This document shows positions 42,101-54,028 of a DNA stretch of 64,000 nt, in pieces; position 1 is the stretch's first letter, and every line of letters begins with the position of its first letter. The notes below the pieces were generated by a model, which saw only the letters and a list, made by a program, of their open reading frames with translations, was not told the DNA's origin and did not search any database. Source of the DNA: Mangrovibrevibacter kandeliae. GTDB lineage: Bacteria > Pseudomonadota > Alphaproteobacteria > Rhizobiales > Rhizobiaceae. The stretch covers positions 248,001-312,000 of the forward strand of contig NZ_JANIFJ010000002.1 in the NCBI RefSeq assembly GCF_024519155.1, given 5' to 3'. A program made the position numbers and the translations under genes.

Positions 42101-42282
42101 TCGTGGAGGACGTATTTCGGCCGGCCGGCCGCCTCCTGGCGCAGCGCGCCATAGAGGTTCATGTCGTCCCAGCGCGCAATCGTCTCCGGCTCCTTCTGCG
42201 GCAGGCCGGCGCGCATCGGGAAGTCGGTCTGCGGCAGATACAGCGTCTTGGAATAGTCTGTCGTCTCGGCGGTGTCGCTCAT
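39118..42282 (-). CDS. ileS: isoleucyl-tRNA synthetase
   Basis: Charges tRNA-Ile. Class I motifs are HIGH at residues 71-74 ([11 protein letters not shown]) and KMSKS near 722 ([12 protein letters not shown]). The CP1 editing domain has [15 protein letters not shown] and [16 protein letters not shown]. Just before the former is an extra segment of about 30 residues (about 223-262, bases 41495-41612) not expected in close relatives. The C-terminal zinc site is degenerate (RKCARSWK, one Cys, no second CxxC), as I recall for alphaproteobacteria. Length is 1054 aa. Confidence 0.96.
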   Translation of the reverse strand: MSDTAETTDYSKTLYLPQTDFPMRAGLPQKEPETIARWDDMNLYGALRQEAAGRPKYVLHDGPPYANGHLHIGHALNKVLKDVITRSFQMRGYDSNYVPGWDCHGLPIEWKIEEEYRAKGKNKDEVPINEFRQECREFATHWVGVQSAEFRRLGVEGDFGNPYLTMAYEAESVIAGELLKFATSGQLYRGSKPIMWSVVEKTALAEAEVEYHDYESDTIWVKFIVLARSGAGVPPGDRGSFRDRVLAQNADGRHGPLGDLHSAYVVIWTTTPWTIPGNRAIAFSERVSYGLYEVTAPNDPDNPRWALEGERLVLADALAADVFAKARVPNDGFRRMQDVSAEVLAELICGHPLRGVGGGYDFPVPLIAGEHVTDEAGTGFVHTAPSHGVEDFDVWTHNRRELEARGIDTAIPFTVDDDGFYTKDAPGFGPDAPGGAARVLDDKGKKGDANKRVIDALAAHGMLLARGRLKHQYPHSWRSKKPVIFRNTPQWFVHMDKDLDGYGMEHTNRPRSLAATIGEDGVKSVEAVVAKGGAFRKPDLSADQPVAGEDTLRVRALKAIDETRFVPASGQNRLRGMIADRPDWVLSRQRAWGVPIAVFVDEDGAILKDAAVNQRIVDAFAAEGADAWFAKGAKERFLGNEHDPAQWTMVRDILDVWFDSGSTHAFCLARRPDLKWPADLYLEGSDQHRGWFHSSLLEACGTRGRAPYDAVLTHGFVMDEDGRKMSKSLGNVVTPQEVIAQSGADILRLWVVSSDYSEDLRLGKTILQTNIDSYRKLRNTIRWMLGTLAHDEGEDVPLAEMPELERLMLHRLHELGEVVVKGYDAFDFKRVIRALSDFMVVELSAFYFDIRKDALYCDAPSSVRRKAALQVVRLLFDRLVTWLAPMLPFTMEEAWLSRHPDRRSVHLEQFRTADPAWSDPALAERWAKIRKVRRVVTGALEEKRRAKVIGSSLEAAPVVYIEDAELREIARSIDLAEVAITSGITISAEPAPEDAFRLADTQGVAVVHAAARGRKCARSWKITEDVGSDPDYPDVTARDAAALRELKAAGRIVL

Positions 42283-42587
42283 GGCAGGCGTCCGGTTGCG
42301 CGGTCCACCGCCGGGCGGAACGCGCCGCGGCGGGGAGCTGATCGTCGGGAAAGGGTGAGCATCCCGGTCCGCGCGCGAAGCGTCGAGAGCGTCAGCGCGT
42401 GGCCGGGCGACTAATTCGCAGGGCCGCGCTCGAGGAACGAGCCGAGATCATGGCCGCTCTGTAGCAAGTGCCGCAGCGCGGATAAAGAGGCTTGCATCGA
42501 CGCGCACATGGGCATGCGCCCGTGCCACCGAAGAGCCACGCCCGACTCGGCGGCGACTCTCCTGCCGATCCGGCGATGCGAACGCGT
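42283..42587. other. intergenic stretch between ileS and the response regulator gene
   Basis: 305 bases upstream of ileS on the minus strand. I see no convincing coding frame, T-box leader, tRNA or terminator. The ileS promoter should lie here, but no clear sigma-70 match stands out. Confidence 0.5.
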
Positions 42588-42977
42588 TCAGCGGAGCAGT
42601 TGCTCGGCAACGCGGGTCAGCGCCTGCACCATGGTCTGCGGCGGATACGGCTTTGCGAAAAACAGGCTTTCTTCGGGCATGTCCGCCTCGGTCACCTTCG
42701 TGTGGCCTGACGTGACGATGATCCTTACAGGCGGCCAGCGATCCCGCACCGCGCGCGCCAGCTTCAGGCCATCCATCGAGCCGGGCATATCGACATCGGT
42801 GAGGAGAACGGTGATCTCGGGATGCCGCTCGAGAAGCCGGATCGCCTGATCGGCGTTGCGCGCCTCGTAGGCAATGAACCCTGCCTCTTCGACAAGATCG
42901 ACCGCCTCGGTCAGGATCAATGGGTCATGCTCCACGACCAGGACGGCGAACCGCGACGGCTGGAAGGACTGGCCCAT
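42588..42977 (-). CDS. single-domain response regulator
   Basis: A 129-residue receiver domain without output domain. The acidic pocket is VVEHD near residues 14-18 (with an HD rather than DD pair), the phosphoacceptor is Asp61 in TDVDMPG, the conserved Thr/Ser is in VTSGH, and the Lys is in FAKPYPP. It starts five bases after the kinase stop, so it is probably phosphorylated by that HWE kinase. Receiver-only proteins of this kind often act as phosphate sinks or protein-interaction switches. Confidence 0.92.
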   Translation of the reverse strand: MGQSFQPSRFAVLVVEHDPLILTEAVDLVEEAGFIAYEARNADQAIRLLERHPEITVLLTDVDMPGSMDGLKLARAVRDRWPPVRIIVTSGHTKVTEADMPEESLFFAKPYPPQTMVQALTRVAEQLLR

Positions 42978-42982
42978 ACTGA

Positions 42983-44380
42983 CTACGCCTCTTCAGCCGA
43001 GGACGGGTGGCTGACCAGTTCGCCTTCCAAAACGAACCGCACGCCTTCCTGGCCAAACTGGAGGACGCCGCTCCCATCGAAGTAGGCGGCGACAATACGC
43101 TCGAGGAGCCTCGATCCGAAACCGCGGCTCTCCGGCACATGAACTTCCGGCCCCCCCTGCTCGATCCATTCGAATCGAAAAATCTTTTCGTCCAGCGACC
43201 AGATCATCCGGACGCAGCCTCCAGCGGTGGACAAGGCCCCGTACTTGGCGGCGTTCGTCGCCAGTTCGTGCAGCGCGAGCGAAAGTCCGAGCGCGCGTTG
43301 CGCATCAAGATCGATATGCGGACCGTCGGCGACGAACCGCGCTCCCTCGTCTCGGTGAGGCGCGATCGCGGCTTGAACGACATCGTGGATATCGGCCTGT
43401 GTCCAGCTGGTCGCCGTCAGGATGTCCTGCGCCCGTGACAGCGCCGTCAGCCGCGCTGCTATGACATCACGCGCCTGCGCAACCGACCCGGATGCGCGCA
43501 GCGACTGACTGACGATCGCCTGCACTATCGAAAGGGTGTTTTTCATCCGGTGCGCGAGTTCGCGCGTCAGCATCTCGCGCTGCGCCGTCGCCAGTTTCTG
43601 GGAGCGCAGGTCGGTGGTCACCGTACCGTAGCCGACCACTGCACCGTCCGCGTCGCCGTCGCGCAAAGAAAAGACGTTGTAGCGCACCGGGATCAGCGCG
43701 CCCGTTGCGAAATGGCGAAACTCAACTTCGCCCGTCCAAGCGCCGTGCGAGTGCACTGCCGGTAAGATCTCGGCGGAGATGCGCCACCGATCCGCCTCAG
43801 TGAAGTAGTCCTCCACGACCGTCAGGCGCGGATCGGCGACCCCGACCAACCGCTTTCCACTTTCATTCACGAATTGTACGCGGCCTTCGAGGTCGGCATA
43901 GCCGATGAACTCCTGCGACTGCTCCACGATGCTTGCCAATCGCGTGTGTTTGGCCGTCGCAGCGGCAAGCCGGTGGATTGCCTCACGTCGTCCCTCCGCG
44001 AGGTTCTCGAGCAGCACGAGCGAGCGGCTCAACTCGGCGGCGAGGAAGCCAATGCCGACATTCACAAGCACGAACAGTCCTTGTGCCGACCACTGCGCCA
44101 CCGACAGGCTCAGCGGATTGCCGGTAGGCGACATCGAACAGCCTGCCGCCACCGCCGCGGCCAGCGTTGCCACGATGCCGCTGTTTCGCCCGAACACGAG
44201 CGCGCTGAGAAGAATGATCGGAATGAAAAAGAGGTAGGGCAGGATGTCGGTGACGAAGGCCGCTCGAAGAAGCGCGACGGCCGCCACGACGAGCAGGATC
44301 AGCCCGAAGCGGGCGACCGGCGCGATCTTGATCTGGAGCGCAGGGAGAAGAAGGCGGGCGAGGAAGCTCGGCGTCGGCAT
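42983..44380 (-). CDS. membrane PAS-HWE sensor histidine kinase
   Basis: A 465-residue kinase. About four membrane segments (residues 20-120, DUF4118-like) are followed by a PAS domain (about 150-265; FIGYADLEGRVQFVNESGKRLVG). The phosphoacceptor box is ELAHRMKNTLSIVQAI (His near 276), and the HWE signature is LALHELATNAAKYGALS with FEWIEQGGP. Asn in the N box and Trp-x-Glu identify the HWE family, common in Rhizobiales and often tied to light or general stress signalling. Start is ATG 44380, with a TTG one codon upstream. Confidence 0.92.
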   Translation of the reverse strand: MPTPSFLARLLLPALQIKIAPVARFGLILLVVAAVALLRAAFVTDILPYLFFIPIILLSALVFGRNSGIVATLAAAVAAGCSMSPTGNPLSLSVAQWSAQGLFVLVNVGIGFLAAELSRSLVLLENLAEGRREAIHRLAAATAKHTRLASIVEQSQEFIGYADLEGRVQFVNESGKRLVGVADPRLTVVEDYFTEADRWRISAEILPAVHSHGAWTGEVEFRHFATGALIPVRYNVFSLRDGDADGAVVGYGTVTTDLRSQKLATAQREMLTRELAHRMKNTLSIVQAIVSQSLRASGSVAQARDVIAARLTALSRAQDILTATSWTQADIHDVVQAAIAPHRDEGARFVADGPHIDLDAQRALGLSLALHELATNAAKYGALSTAGGCVRMIWSLDEKIFRFEWIEQGGPEVHVPESRGFGSRLLERIVAAYFDGSGVLQFGQEGVRFVLEGELVSHPSSAEEA

Positions 44381-44503
44381 CAACGACTACGGAGAGACAG
44401 GAGAAAGCGTGTGGGCCTTTCCCATCACACCGGGGATCTTACACCAAACCGACCAGCGAAGCGAGCCCGCGCCTCCCTGCCAGAGGGGAAAAAGCCCGAA
44501 CCT

Positions 44504-45514
44504 TCATGACGTTGCCGCGTCGCCCCCGAGCGCGAAAGCAATCGTATCGTCCAGCGCCGAAAGGGGTCGAACCGCCGCCAGAAGCGCACGCGCCGCCTCC
44601 GCGTCCCGGTCCATCTGGCGGACCAGCGCCTCGGCGCCGTCGAACTTCTCTTCCGGGCGCAGAAAGCCGAACAGCGAGACCTCGGCGGTCTCGCCGTAGA
44701 GGTCGCCGGAGAAGTCGAAGAGATGCGTCTCGAACAGCGGCGCGCCGTTGTCGAAGGTCGGGCGGCGGCCGTAGCTCGCGACGCCGTCGTGGAGACGGCC
44801 GTCGGCGCGGCGGAAGCGAACCGCGTAGATGCCGTGGCCGAGCGTGGCCTCCTCGTGCAGGCGCATGTTGGCTGTCGGGTAGCCGAGGGTGCGCCCGAGC
44901 CGCTGCCCGCCGGTCACCTCCGCCTCCACCGTCCAGCGATAGCCGAGCAACCCCGCCGCCTCGGCCACCTCGCCGGCCGCAAGATGCGCCCGGATGCGGC
45001 TGGACGACACCGTCTCGCCGCCTTCGTCGGTGAAGGCCTCCACGCAGGTGACGCCGAAGCCGAGGCGTGCGCCCGCTTCGCGCAGCAGCGCCGGCGTGCC
45101 GGCCCGCCTGGCGCCATAATGGAAGTCGAAGCCGACGACGACATGCATCAGGCCGAGGCCGCCGACGAGGATGTCGCCCAGAAAGCTGTCCGCCGAAAGA
45201 CCTGCGAAATCCCGGCTGAAGGGCTGCTCGATCACCGCCTCGAAGCCGAGCGCGGCGAGCAGGCGCGCCTTCATCGGCGCCGGTGTCAGCCGCGGCACCG
45301 GATCCTGCGGCCGGAAGACGGTGCGCGGATGCGGCTCGAAGGTCAGGCAGACCAGCGGCCGGCCCTCCCTGCGGGCGATCTCGTCCGCCCGCTCGAGCAC
45401 GGCCTGATGGCCGCGATGGACGCCGTCAAAATTGCCGATCGCCACGACTGCGCCGCGCAGCTCGGGCGGAAGGGCCGAGACGGACGTCAGACGCCGGATC
45501 GGGCCTGCGCTCAT
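44504..45514 (-). CDS. ribF: bifunctional riboflavin kinase/FAD synthetase
   Basis: Converts riboflavin to FMN and FMN to FAD. The N-terminal adenylyltransferase domain has AIGNFDGVHRGHQ near residue 25, FEPHPRTVF and SSSRIRAHL. The C-terminal kinase domain has GQRLGRTLGYPTANM with the conserved PTAN. The 336-residue length is typical. Its ATG overlaps the stop of the upstream HAD gene by four bases. Confidence 0.96.
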   Translation of the reverse strand: MSAGPIRRLTSVSALPPELRGAVVAIGNFDGVHRGHQAVLERADEIARREGRPLVCLTFEPHPRTVFRPQDPVPRLTPAPMKARLLAALGFEAVIEQPFSRDFAGLSADSFLGDILVGGLGLMHVVVGFDFHYGARRAGTPALLREAGARLGFGVTCVEAFTDEGGETVSSSRIRAHLAAGEVAEAAGLLGYRWTVEAEVTGGQRLGRTLGYPTANMRLHEEATLGHGIYAVRFRRADGRLHDGVASYGRRPTFDNGAPLFETHLFDFSGDLYGETAEVSLFGFLRPEEKFDGAEALVRQMDRDAEAARALLAAVRPLSALDDTIAFALGGDAATS

Positions 45515-46347
45515 CCGAGCGCCGCGATCACATAGGCGGCCGACAGGCCCTGCGCCTCGAGATGCCGGCCGATCGCCGCCGGGTCATCGCCGAGTTCGGC
45601 ACCGTGAATGCCGGCAAGAACCAGCAGCGCGTCGAGGCCGAAGCCGTTGGCGCCCTTGATGTCCGTCGCCAGCCCGTCACCGATCGCCAGCACGCGCTTG
45701 CCGTCCACGCCGCCGATGCGCGCCGCGGCGACCTCGTAGATCGGGCGGTGCGGCTTGCCGGCGAGGCGCACCGGACCGCCGAGGGCGGCGTAGTCGCGGG
45801 CGAGCGCACCGGCGCAGAAGACCAGCCGGTCGCCCCGCTGCACGACGATGTCCGGGTTGGCGCAGATCATCGGCAGGCCGCGCGCCGCAAGACGGCCCAG
45901 CAGCGGGGCGTAGTCCTCCGGCGTCTCCGCCTCGTCGTCGAACAGGCCGGTCACGACGATCGCCTCGGCATCGGCCTCGTCCACCCGCTGCACGGGCAAG
46001 TCCTCGTAGATCTCGTCGTCACGCCGCGGCCCGATGTGAAACACCGGACCTGGGGCCTGGCGGATCAGCTCGCGCGTCACGTCGCCGGAGGTGACGATGT
46101 CGTCGTAGCTGTCGCGCCCCAGCCCGAGGCTCGCGAGCTGCGTCTCGACACCCGCCGAGCGGCGCGGCGAGTTGGTGATCAGAAGGACGCGCGTGCCTGC
46201 CGCGCGGGCCTCCCGCAGCGCCCGCTCCGCGTCGCGGAAGACCGACAACCCGTTGTGGATCACGCCCCAGACGTCGCAGAACACCGCGTCGTAGCCGTCG
46301 AGGATCTCGCTCAGCGTCTTGATCGCCCGAGGGCCTCTCTCAGTCAT
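45511..46347 (-). CDS. HAD-superfamily hydrolase, NagD-like (TIGR01459 type)
   Basis: A 278-residue cytoplasmic phosphatase-like protein. HAD motif I is DVWGVIHNG (the usual second Asp of DxD is Trp-Gly-Val context, as in this subfamily), motif II is LLITNSPR, motif III includes [10 protein letters not shown], and motif IV is [14 protein letters not shown]. The substrate is unknown. It precedes and overlaps ribF, which hints at a link to flavin or phosphate ester metabolism, but this is only context. It is divergent from groES. Confidence 0.88.
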   Translation of the reverse strand: MTERGPRAIKTLSEILDGYDAVFCDVWGVIHNGLSVFRDAERALREARAAGTRVLLITNSPRRSAGVETQLASLGLGRDSYDDIVTSGDVTRELIRQAPGPVFHIGPRRDDEIYEDLPVQRVDEADAEAIVVTGLFDDEAETPEDYAPLLGRLAARGLPMICANPDIVVQRGDRLVFCAGALARDYAALGGPVRLAGKPHRPIYEVAAARIGGVDGKRVLAIGDGLATDIKGANGFGLDALLVLAGIHGAELGDDPAAIGRHLEAQGLSAAYVIAALG

Positions 46348-46484
46348 GCTCTTGCCGATCTTTGCCCGAGGGTCTTTTCATCCGCCTGCCGCATCGCGAT
46401 ATCGGAGGCGCCGGGCACGGGTCAAGCAGCGCCCGGGGCGGACGTTGGCGCACGCTGTCCGCCGCCGCCGCAGGGCAGACCGGC

Positions 46485-46513
46485 TTGACAAGAGGCCGCC
46501 ACCTGCCCTATCT
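46485..46513 (+). promoter_or_regulatory. sigma-70-type promoter of groESL
   Basis: TTGACA (46485-46490), 17 bases, CTATCT (46508-46513). The -35 is a perfect consensus and the -10 matches the alphaproteobacterial housekeeping/heat-shock type. The expected start near 46520 places the CIRCE element at the beginning of the transcript, as in other groESL operons. Confidence 0.8.
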
Positions 46514-46522
46514 CGCCGCTTG

Positions 46523-46549
46523 CTAGCACTCCCTAGAGGCGAGTGCCAA
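46523..46549 (+). promoter_or_regulatory. CIRCE operator (HrcA binding site)
   Basis: CTAGCACTC (46523-46531), nine-base spacer, GAGTGCCAA (46541-46549). The consensus is TTAGCACTC-N9-GAGTGCTAA; each half has one change (C for the first T, C for the T next to AA). Position and spacing are exact for HrcA repression of groESL. The hrcA gene is not in the window. Confidence 0.93.
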
Positions 46550-46609
46550 AGGATCGGGCCGGGTGCCGGAGCGCATCGGGCCTCTTCATCGAGCAAGGGT
46601 TCAACGACA

Positions 46610-46906
46610 ATGGCAACCGTGAACTTCCGCCCCCTCCATGACCGCGTCGTCGTGCGCCGCGTGGAGTCGGAGAACAAGACCGCCGGCGGCATCATCATCC
46701 CGGACACCGCCAAGGAAAAGCCCCAGGAAGGCGAGATCGTCGCCGTCGGCGCCGGTGCGCGCGACGAGCAGGGCAAGGTCGTCCCGCTGGACGTCAAGGC
46801 CGGCGACCGCGTCCTCTTCGGCAAGTGGTCGGGCACCGAGGTCAAGCTGAACGGCGAAGACCTGCTGATCATGAAAGAGTCCGACATCATGGGCATCGTC
46901 GGCTGA
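46610..46906 (+). CDS. groES: co-chaperonin GroES
   Basis: The 98-residue lid of the GroEL chamber. Conserved features: [13 protein letters not shown] terminus, the mobile loop [23 protein letters not shown], and the C-terminal [16 protein letters not shown]. The ATG lies 61 bases after the CIRCE element, and the ribosome site is a weak AAGG. It is followed by groEL after 85 bases. Confidence 0.98.
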   Translation: MATVNFRPLHDRVVVRRVESENKTAGGIIIPDTAKEKPQEGEIVAVGAGARDEQGKVVPLDVKAGDRVLFGKWSGTEVKLNGEDLLIMKESDIMGIVG

Positions 46907-46949
46907 TCGGCCGACCCGCTCTTTCGAACCTCAACCCATTCATCTGTAA

Positions 46950-48635
<1,686 letters not shown>

Positions 48636-48674
48636 GACGCCATCCGGCCGATAATCCTATCCGACAGTTGAGTA

Positions 48675-48703
48675 GGCTCGGCGCTTCGGCGCCGGGCCTT
48701 TTT
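48675..48703 (+). terminator. intrinsic terminator of groESL
   Basis: A 10-bp stem (48675-48684 with 48689-48698, one G-T pair) closed by a TTCG tetraloop and followed directly by five T (48699-48703). It lies 39 bases after the groEL stop. Confidence 0.93.
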
Positions 48704-49122
48704 GTTGCTGACCCAGTGTCGACGAGGATCTTCGCAGCCGGCTTCCCGGGTCTACGGCTGCGGAATTGCGGCGATGCCATGGGGCGGAATGCGCCCGGAC
48801 CACCGGGCTTGCCGTCGCCCGGCGCCCTCGTTGTCGGCTCGCTTCGGCGAACCGCCAAGCAGAACGATCGAGTTTCACCGGAAAGGTTAAGCCTTTCGAA
48901 CAGTTCCGCGCAGGCAGGCCAGCTTACCTCATGGGTATCCGGAAGCTCCAAGCTCCCGCCGGTAATCTGCGTTCCGGCGCTGAAGTGAACGATCAGACGA
49001 CCTCGGCTCGCAGGACGGCTGGGCCCTGCAGGCCAACGGAACGCTCGATCTCTCGGGCTGCGCGAACACCGCCATCGGCAGGATCGGCCTCAGCATCCCC
49101 TTCTGAGGACCCGCCCAGGCAT

Positions 49123-49149
49123 GACCCGTCGCCCATCGGGCGGCGGGTC
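49123..49149. repeat. 12-bp hairpin beyond the 5TMR-LYT gene end
   Basis: GACCCGTCGCCC, ATC, GGGCGGCGGGTC: a 12-bp stem with one G-T pair and a three-base loop, six bases past the stop of the minus-strand gene. No T run follows on either strand, so it is a terminator-like or RNA-stabilising hairpin rather than a proven terminator. Confidence 0.5.
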
Positions 49150-49154
49150 GCAGA

Positions 49155-49754
49155 TCAGGCGGCGGGCCGTGGATCCAGTGCGAGAGGCAATGCCGGCTTC
49201 TGCCTCGACAGGAGCCAGCCGAAGCCGGTGGTGCCGATGAGCTTGACCGCGCAGAGCGGCAGGAAGCTGGCCGCATAGGCTGTGTTCGCCGGCAACGCCA
49301 GCAGCAGGAGGCCGGTCACGCAGCCGGCAAGCCCGAGCCCGGCGAAGTGCAGCACGGAATAACCGTTACGCGGCCGGCGCACGTCCGCCGCGAAGGCGGC
49401 GGCGATCCCGGACGACAGGACGATCGAGACGACGCCGATCCACATGCCCTGGCCGCCCAGCGCCAGGCGCATCGAGCCGGCGAGGAGGCAGGCGACGAGA
49501 CCGGCGGTCTGGCCGGCGATCGGCGCGGCGAGGAGCATCAGGACGTTGCGCGCGTCGATCCGCACGCCCTCGCCATAGACGGTCGCCTGCGCCATTGCGT
49601 AGGTCGCAGCAGCGCCGAAGAGAAGCCCGAGCACAACGCCGCGCAGCCGGCACCCCGGAAGATGCCGAAGGATCAGCCCGTAGATCGCCGACACCAGCGC
49701 GCACAGCCCCAGCGTCGCCACGAGATCGACGAACCCACCCAACGCGCCGGACAT
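49155..49754 (-). CDS. stand-alone 5TMR-LYT (LytS-type) membrane domain protein
   Basis: A 199-residue protein consisting almost only of five to six membrane segments. GVRIDARNVLMLLAAPIAGQ and RLALGGQGMWIGVVSI fit the 5TM receptor of the LytS family, which is normally fused to a histidine kinase, GGDEF or other output domain. No output domain follows, and none is seen in the adjacent 500 bases. ATG 49754 is favoured by a GGTGGGGG stretch upstream. An inverted repeat at 49788-49811 lies in its leader. It could be a truncated sensor or a subunit of a split one. Confidence 0.75.
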   Translation of the reverse strand: MSGALGGFVDLVATLGLCALVSAIYGLILRHLPGCRLRGVVLGLLFGAAATYAMAQATVYGEGVRIDARNVLMLLAAPIAGQTAGLVACLLAGSMRLALGGQGMWIGVVSIVLSSGIAAAFAADVRRPRNGYSVLHFAGLGLAGCVTGLLLLALPANTAYAASFLPLCAVKLIGTTGFGWLLSRQKPALPLALDPRPAA

Positions 49755-49787
49755 GGCCGACCCCCACCTGTTAATCATGATGATGAA

Positions 49788-49811
49788 ACGATAGTTGGGT
49801 AAAGCTATCGT
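49788..49811. promoter_or_regulatory. 7-bp inverted repeat, candidate operator
   Basis: ACGATAG (49788-49794), 10 bases, CTATCGT (49805-49811): perfect arms in an AT-richer patch between the 5TMR-LYT gene and the divergent DUF1761 gene. Arm length and one-turn spacing fit a dimeric regulator. No regulator is assigned. Confidence 0.4.
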
Positions 49812-50016
49812 AAAGTCAGTGAGCCGATGGAATCGCACCGCCGACGGTGCCTGCCGCCTCGCCGCCGCGTGATCGCAGCGGCCCTGACCTGGCGATGCGC
49901 CATTCGCGCGATACCAACTCGGGACTTACGGCGGAGCGCGATGTGGCGCGGTCGTCGTGGCCGCGCGCCCGACCCTACCTAGCTTTAAGCGGACCACACG
50001 CGTTCGGGAGCCCCGC

Positions 50017-50412
50017 ATGAGCTTTTCAGGCATGAACATCCTCGCCATCGTCGTTGCCGCGGCGCTCGCCTTCGGCTTCAGCTTCGTCTGGCACCGCGTC
50101 TTCCACGCGGCCTGGGCCACGGCCCGCGGCTATGACGAGGTGCCGCACGGCAAGCCCGGACCGCTCGCCATCGTCTTCCTGGCCGAGCTGGTGATTGCTG
50201 CAATGCTCGCCGGGCTCACCACCCACATCTCCGGCATCAGCATCGGCGCGACGCTGATCACCGCGATCCTCACCTGGGCCGGCTTCATCCTGCCGGCGAT
50301 GATCGTCGATCACTCCTACGAGGCCCGGCCGAAGCGCCTGAGCCTCTTGAACGCCGGCGAGTGGCTGATCGCGATGCTGATCATGGGCGTCGTCATCGGC
50401 GCCTTCGGCTGA
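50017..50412 (+). CDS. DUF1761 membrane protein
   Basis: A 131-residue protein with about four membrane helices. The first, NILAIVVAAALAFGFSFVWHRVFHAAWATARGY in two blocks, is the DUF1761 hallmark; later helices are LAIVFLAELVIAAMLAGL and AILTWAGFILPAMIVD. GGGAG six bases before the ATG at 50017 decides the start. Function is unknown. It precedes acs by 112 bases in the same direction. Confidence 0.85.
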   Translation: MSFSGMNILAIVVAAALAFGFSFVWHRVFHAAWATARGYDEVPHGKPGPLAIVFLAELVIAAMLAGLTTHISGISIGATLITAILTWAGFILPAMIVDHSYEARPKRLSLLNAGEWLIAMLIMGVVIGAFG

Positions 50413-50524
50413 TCGGCCCGAATGGCGAAAGTCTAAGCGCCGGGATATGGACCGGCCGCGCCGGCTTTCCTAGAGTCGGCGGCAAGGGCCGGAGGGAGAC
50501 CGGCCATGGACACGGGAGGAAGAG

Positions 50525-52474
<1,950 letters not shown>

Positions 52475-52539
52475 GGGCGCCGACGGCGCCAGGCCGGTCC
52501 GGCGGCCGACGCGCTTCGAAGACGGCGACGCACACGAAG

Positions 52540-52563
52540 AGGGCCGGCTTGGCAGCCGGCCCT
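52540..52563. terminator. bidirectional hairpin between acs and the PRC-barrel gene
   Basis: AGGGCCGGCT (52540-52549), TGGC, AGCCGGCCCT (52554-52563), a perfect 10-bp stem between two convergent stops. The T content after the stem is low on the plus strand and slightly higher (TCTTCGTGTG) on the minus strand, so it may serve mainly the minus-strand gene. Confidence 0.55.
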
Positions 52564-52582
52564 CCGATCATGCGTTCTGCAG

Positions 52583-54028
52583 TCACACGGCGCCCAGCGT
52601 CACCGCCTGGTCGTCACCGACCTCGCGATAACGGTCTGCGTCATACTCGTTGAGCGCGTCCATCTGCGCCTCGGAGATGTCGGGCGCGCGGAAGGTCGTC
52701 CCATCGACCACCAGGGAGGAGAGCGGAATCGCCACCTCCTTCTCGCCGAGGCCGAGGAAGCCGCCCGATGCGATCACGGCATAGAGGCGATTGTCGACGC
52801 GCACGATCTCCTCGACGTCGCCCAGCGTGTTGCCGTTCTCGCCGACGATGTCGTAATCGAGCAGTTGCCCGACGGTGCGCTGGATCTGCTGCCCCGCATT
52901 GGCCGACACCGCGCGATTGCCGGAATCGTCGGCGGCATTGGCCGCCCGCCCGCTCGCCGGCTGTGACGCATCGGAGTTCATCCGCGCTGCCACACGACGG
53001 TTGTTCTGCCCGTCCTGGCTCTGCCGGTCCCGGCTCTGCCCGGCCGCAGCCTGCCGGTCCTGTGACGTCGGCTGATTGTCCGCAGCCTGACGGTCGCCGG
53101 ACGTCTCGTAGCGAACCTGCGGCTCGCCCTGCGGCTGGTTGACCGTCACCTCAGCCTCGTCCCGCTGATAGCGGACCTGCGGCTGCCGGTCGGGGGTGCG
53201 CACGGTGACATCGGCCTGACCCGAGGACTGCACCTCCACCTGCGCCCGGTCGTCGTCGGGCTGCTGCGAAGCGCGGACGGTCGCATTGCCCTGGCGGGCG
53301 ACCGACACCTGCGGCTGACCCTGCTCGACCTCGACCTGCGGCTTGCGCTGGTTCACCGCGACATCGGGCTGCGGCATGCGCACGGTGATCTCCGGCTGCG
53401 GAATGTCCACCGTCACCCGCGGCGCCGGCTGATGCACGCTGATCTGCGGCTGCTGCTGGTTCACCGAGACCTGCGGCTGGCGCTGCTGGACGCGCACGTC
53501 CGGCTCGGGCATGTCGACCCGGATCTGCGGCGACTGGGGCTGAACGACGAAGTTGCTGGCGGTTTCCTCGGCCGACCGGCCAGCCGCTCCGTTCGAACGT
53601 CGCAGCTCGCGCTGCGCCGCACGCAGCGCCTGACGCGCCTCGCGGGCCATGTCGTCCTGGATCGCGTCGCGGGCGGCGACGAGGTGGGTGCGGATCACGG
53701 TGCGACGATCGCCCTCGGGAAGACCCGACTCGGCCAGCGACGACACGACGCTGTTGATCGTGGCTTCGGCCTGTTTGAGGCGGTCGTTCTGGATCTGCCG
53801 GCTCGCCTGGCGGATCTGCTGACGCATCGCCTGCCGCATCTGGGCGCGGTCGTTCCCGGCCGTGCCGGCTGCGGTCCGGCCGGACTGCGCCGACGCATTC
53901 GTATTCGTGTCGGTGGCCGCCGCCGGGGTCGCAGCAGCATCCGACGTGCTGGTCTGTGCGAGAGCCGCGGGGGCCGTGGCGGTGGTGGTTGCCAGAAGGG
54001 CGGCGAAACAGAGCGAACGGTTGTTCAT
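52583..54028 (-). CDS. exported protein with ten nonapeptide repeats and a C-terminal PRC barrel
   Basis: A 481-residue protein. AAAGGAGA before the ATG at 54028 fixes the start; residues 1-24 are a signal peptide (FAALLATTTATAPAALAQ). A Gln/Arg-rich helical region (about 60-145) is followed by ten successive 9-residue units with consensus xxQPxVxVx (about 164-244, bases 53273-53539), looser V-x-V repeats to about 310, a polar Gln/Asp-rich linker, and a PRC-barrel domain (about 386-450; VGQLLDYDIVGENGNTLGDVEEIV). The alternating pattern suggests stacked short beta strands. PRC barrels bind proteins or RNA; the partner here is unknown. No homologous enzyme motif is seen. Confidence 0.85.
   Translation of the reverse strand: MNNRSLCFAALLATTTATAPAALAQTSTSDAAATPAAATDTNTNASAQSGRTAAGTAGNDRAQMRQAMRQQIRQASRQIQNDRLKQAEATINSVVSSLAESGLPEGDRRTVIRTHLVAARDAIQDDMAREARQALRAAQRELRRSNGAAGRSAEETASNFVVQPQSPQIRVDMPEPDVRVQQRQPQVSVNQQQPQISVHQPAPRVTVDIPQPEITVRMPQPDVAVNQRKPQVEVEQGQPQVSVARQGNATVRASQQPDDDRAQVEVQSSGQADVTVRTPDRQPQVRYQRDEAEVTVNQPQGEPQVRYETSGDRQAADNQPTSQDRQAAAGQSRDRQSQDGQNNRRVAARMNSDASQPASGRAANAADDSGNRAVSANAGQQIQRTVGQLLDYDIVGENGNTLGDVEEIVRVDNRLYAVIASGGFLGLGEKEVAIPLSSLVVDGTTFRAPDISEAQMDALNEYDADRYREVGDDQAVTLGAV

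Larger units (their letters stand above)
48636..49154. other. 519-base intergenic region after groEL
   Basis: Apart from the terminator at 48675-48703 it holds no convincing gene. A short plus-strand frame ending at 49106 reads GWALQANGTLDLSGCAN and looks protein-like, but it has no start or ribosome site and closes upstream at 48981, so it may be a decayed gene end. A 12-bp hairpin (49123-49134 with 49138-49149) sits next to the end of the minus-strand membrane gene. Confidence 0.5.

Noticed and set aside
48668-48988. Plus-strand 106-codon open frame after groEL
   Set aside because: It begins inside the groESL terminator, lacks a ribosome site, and has irregular composition.
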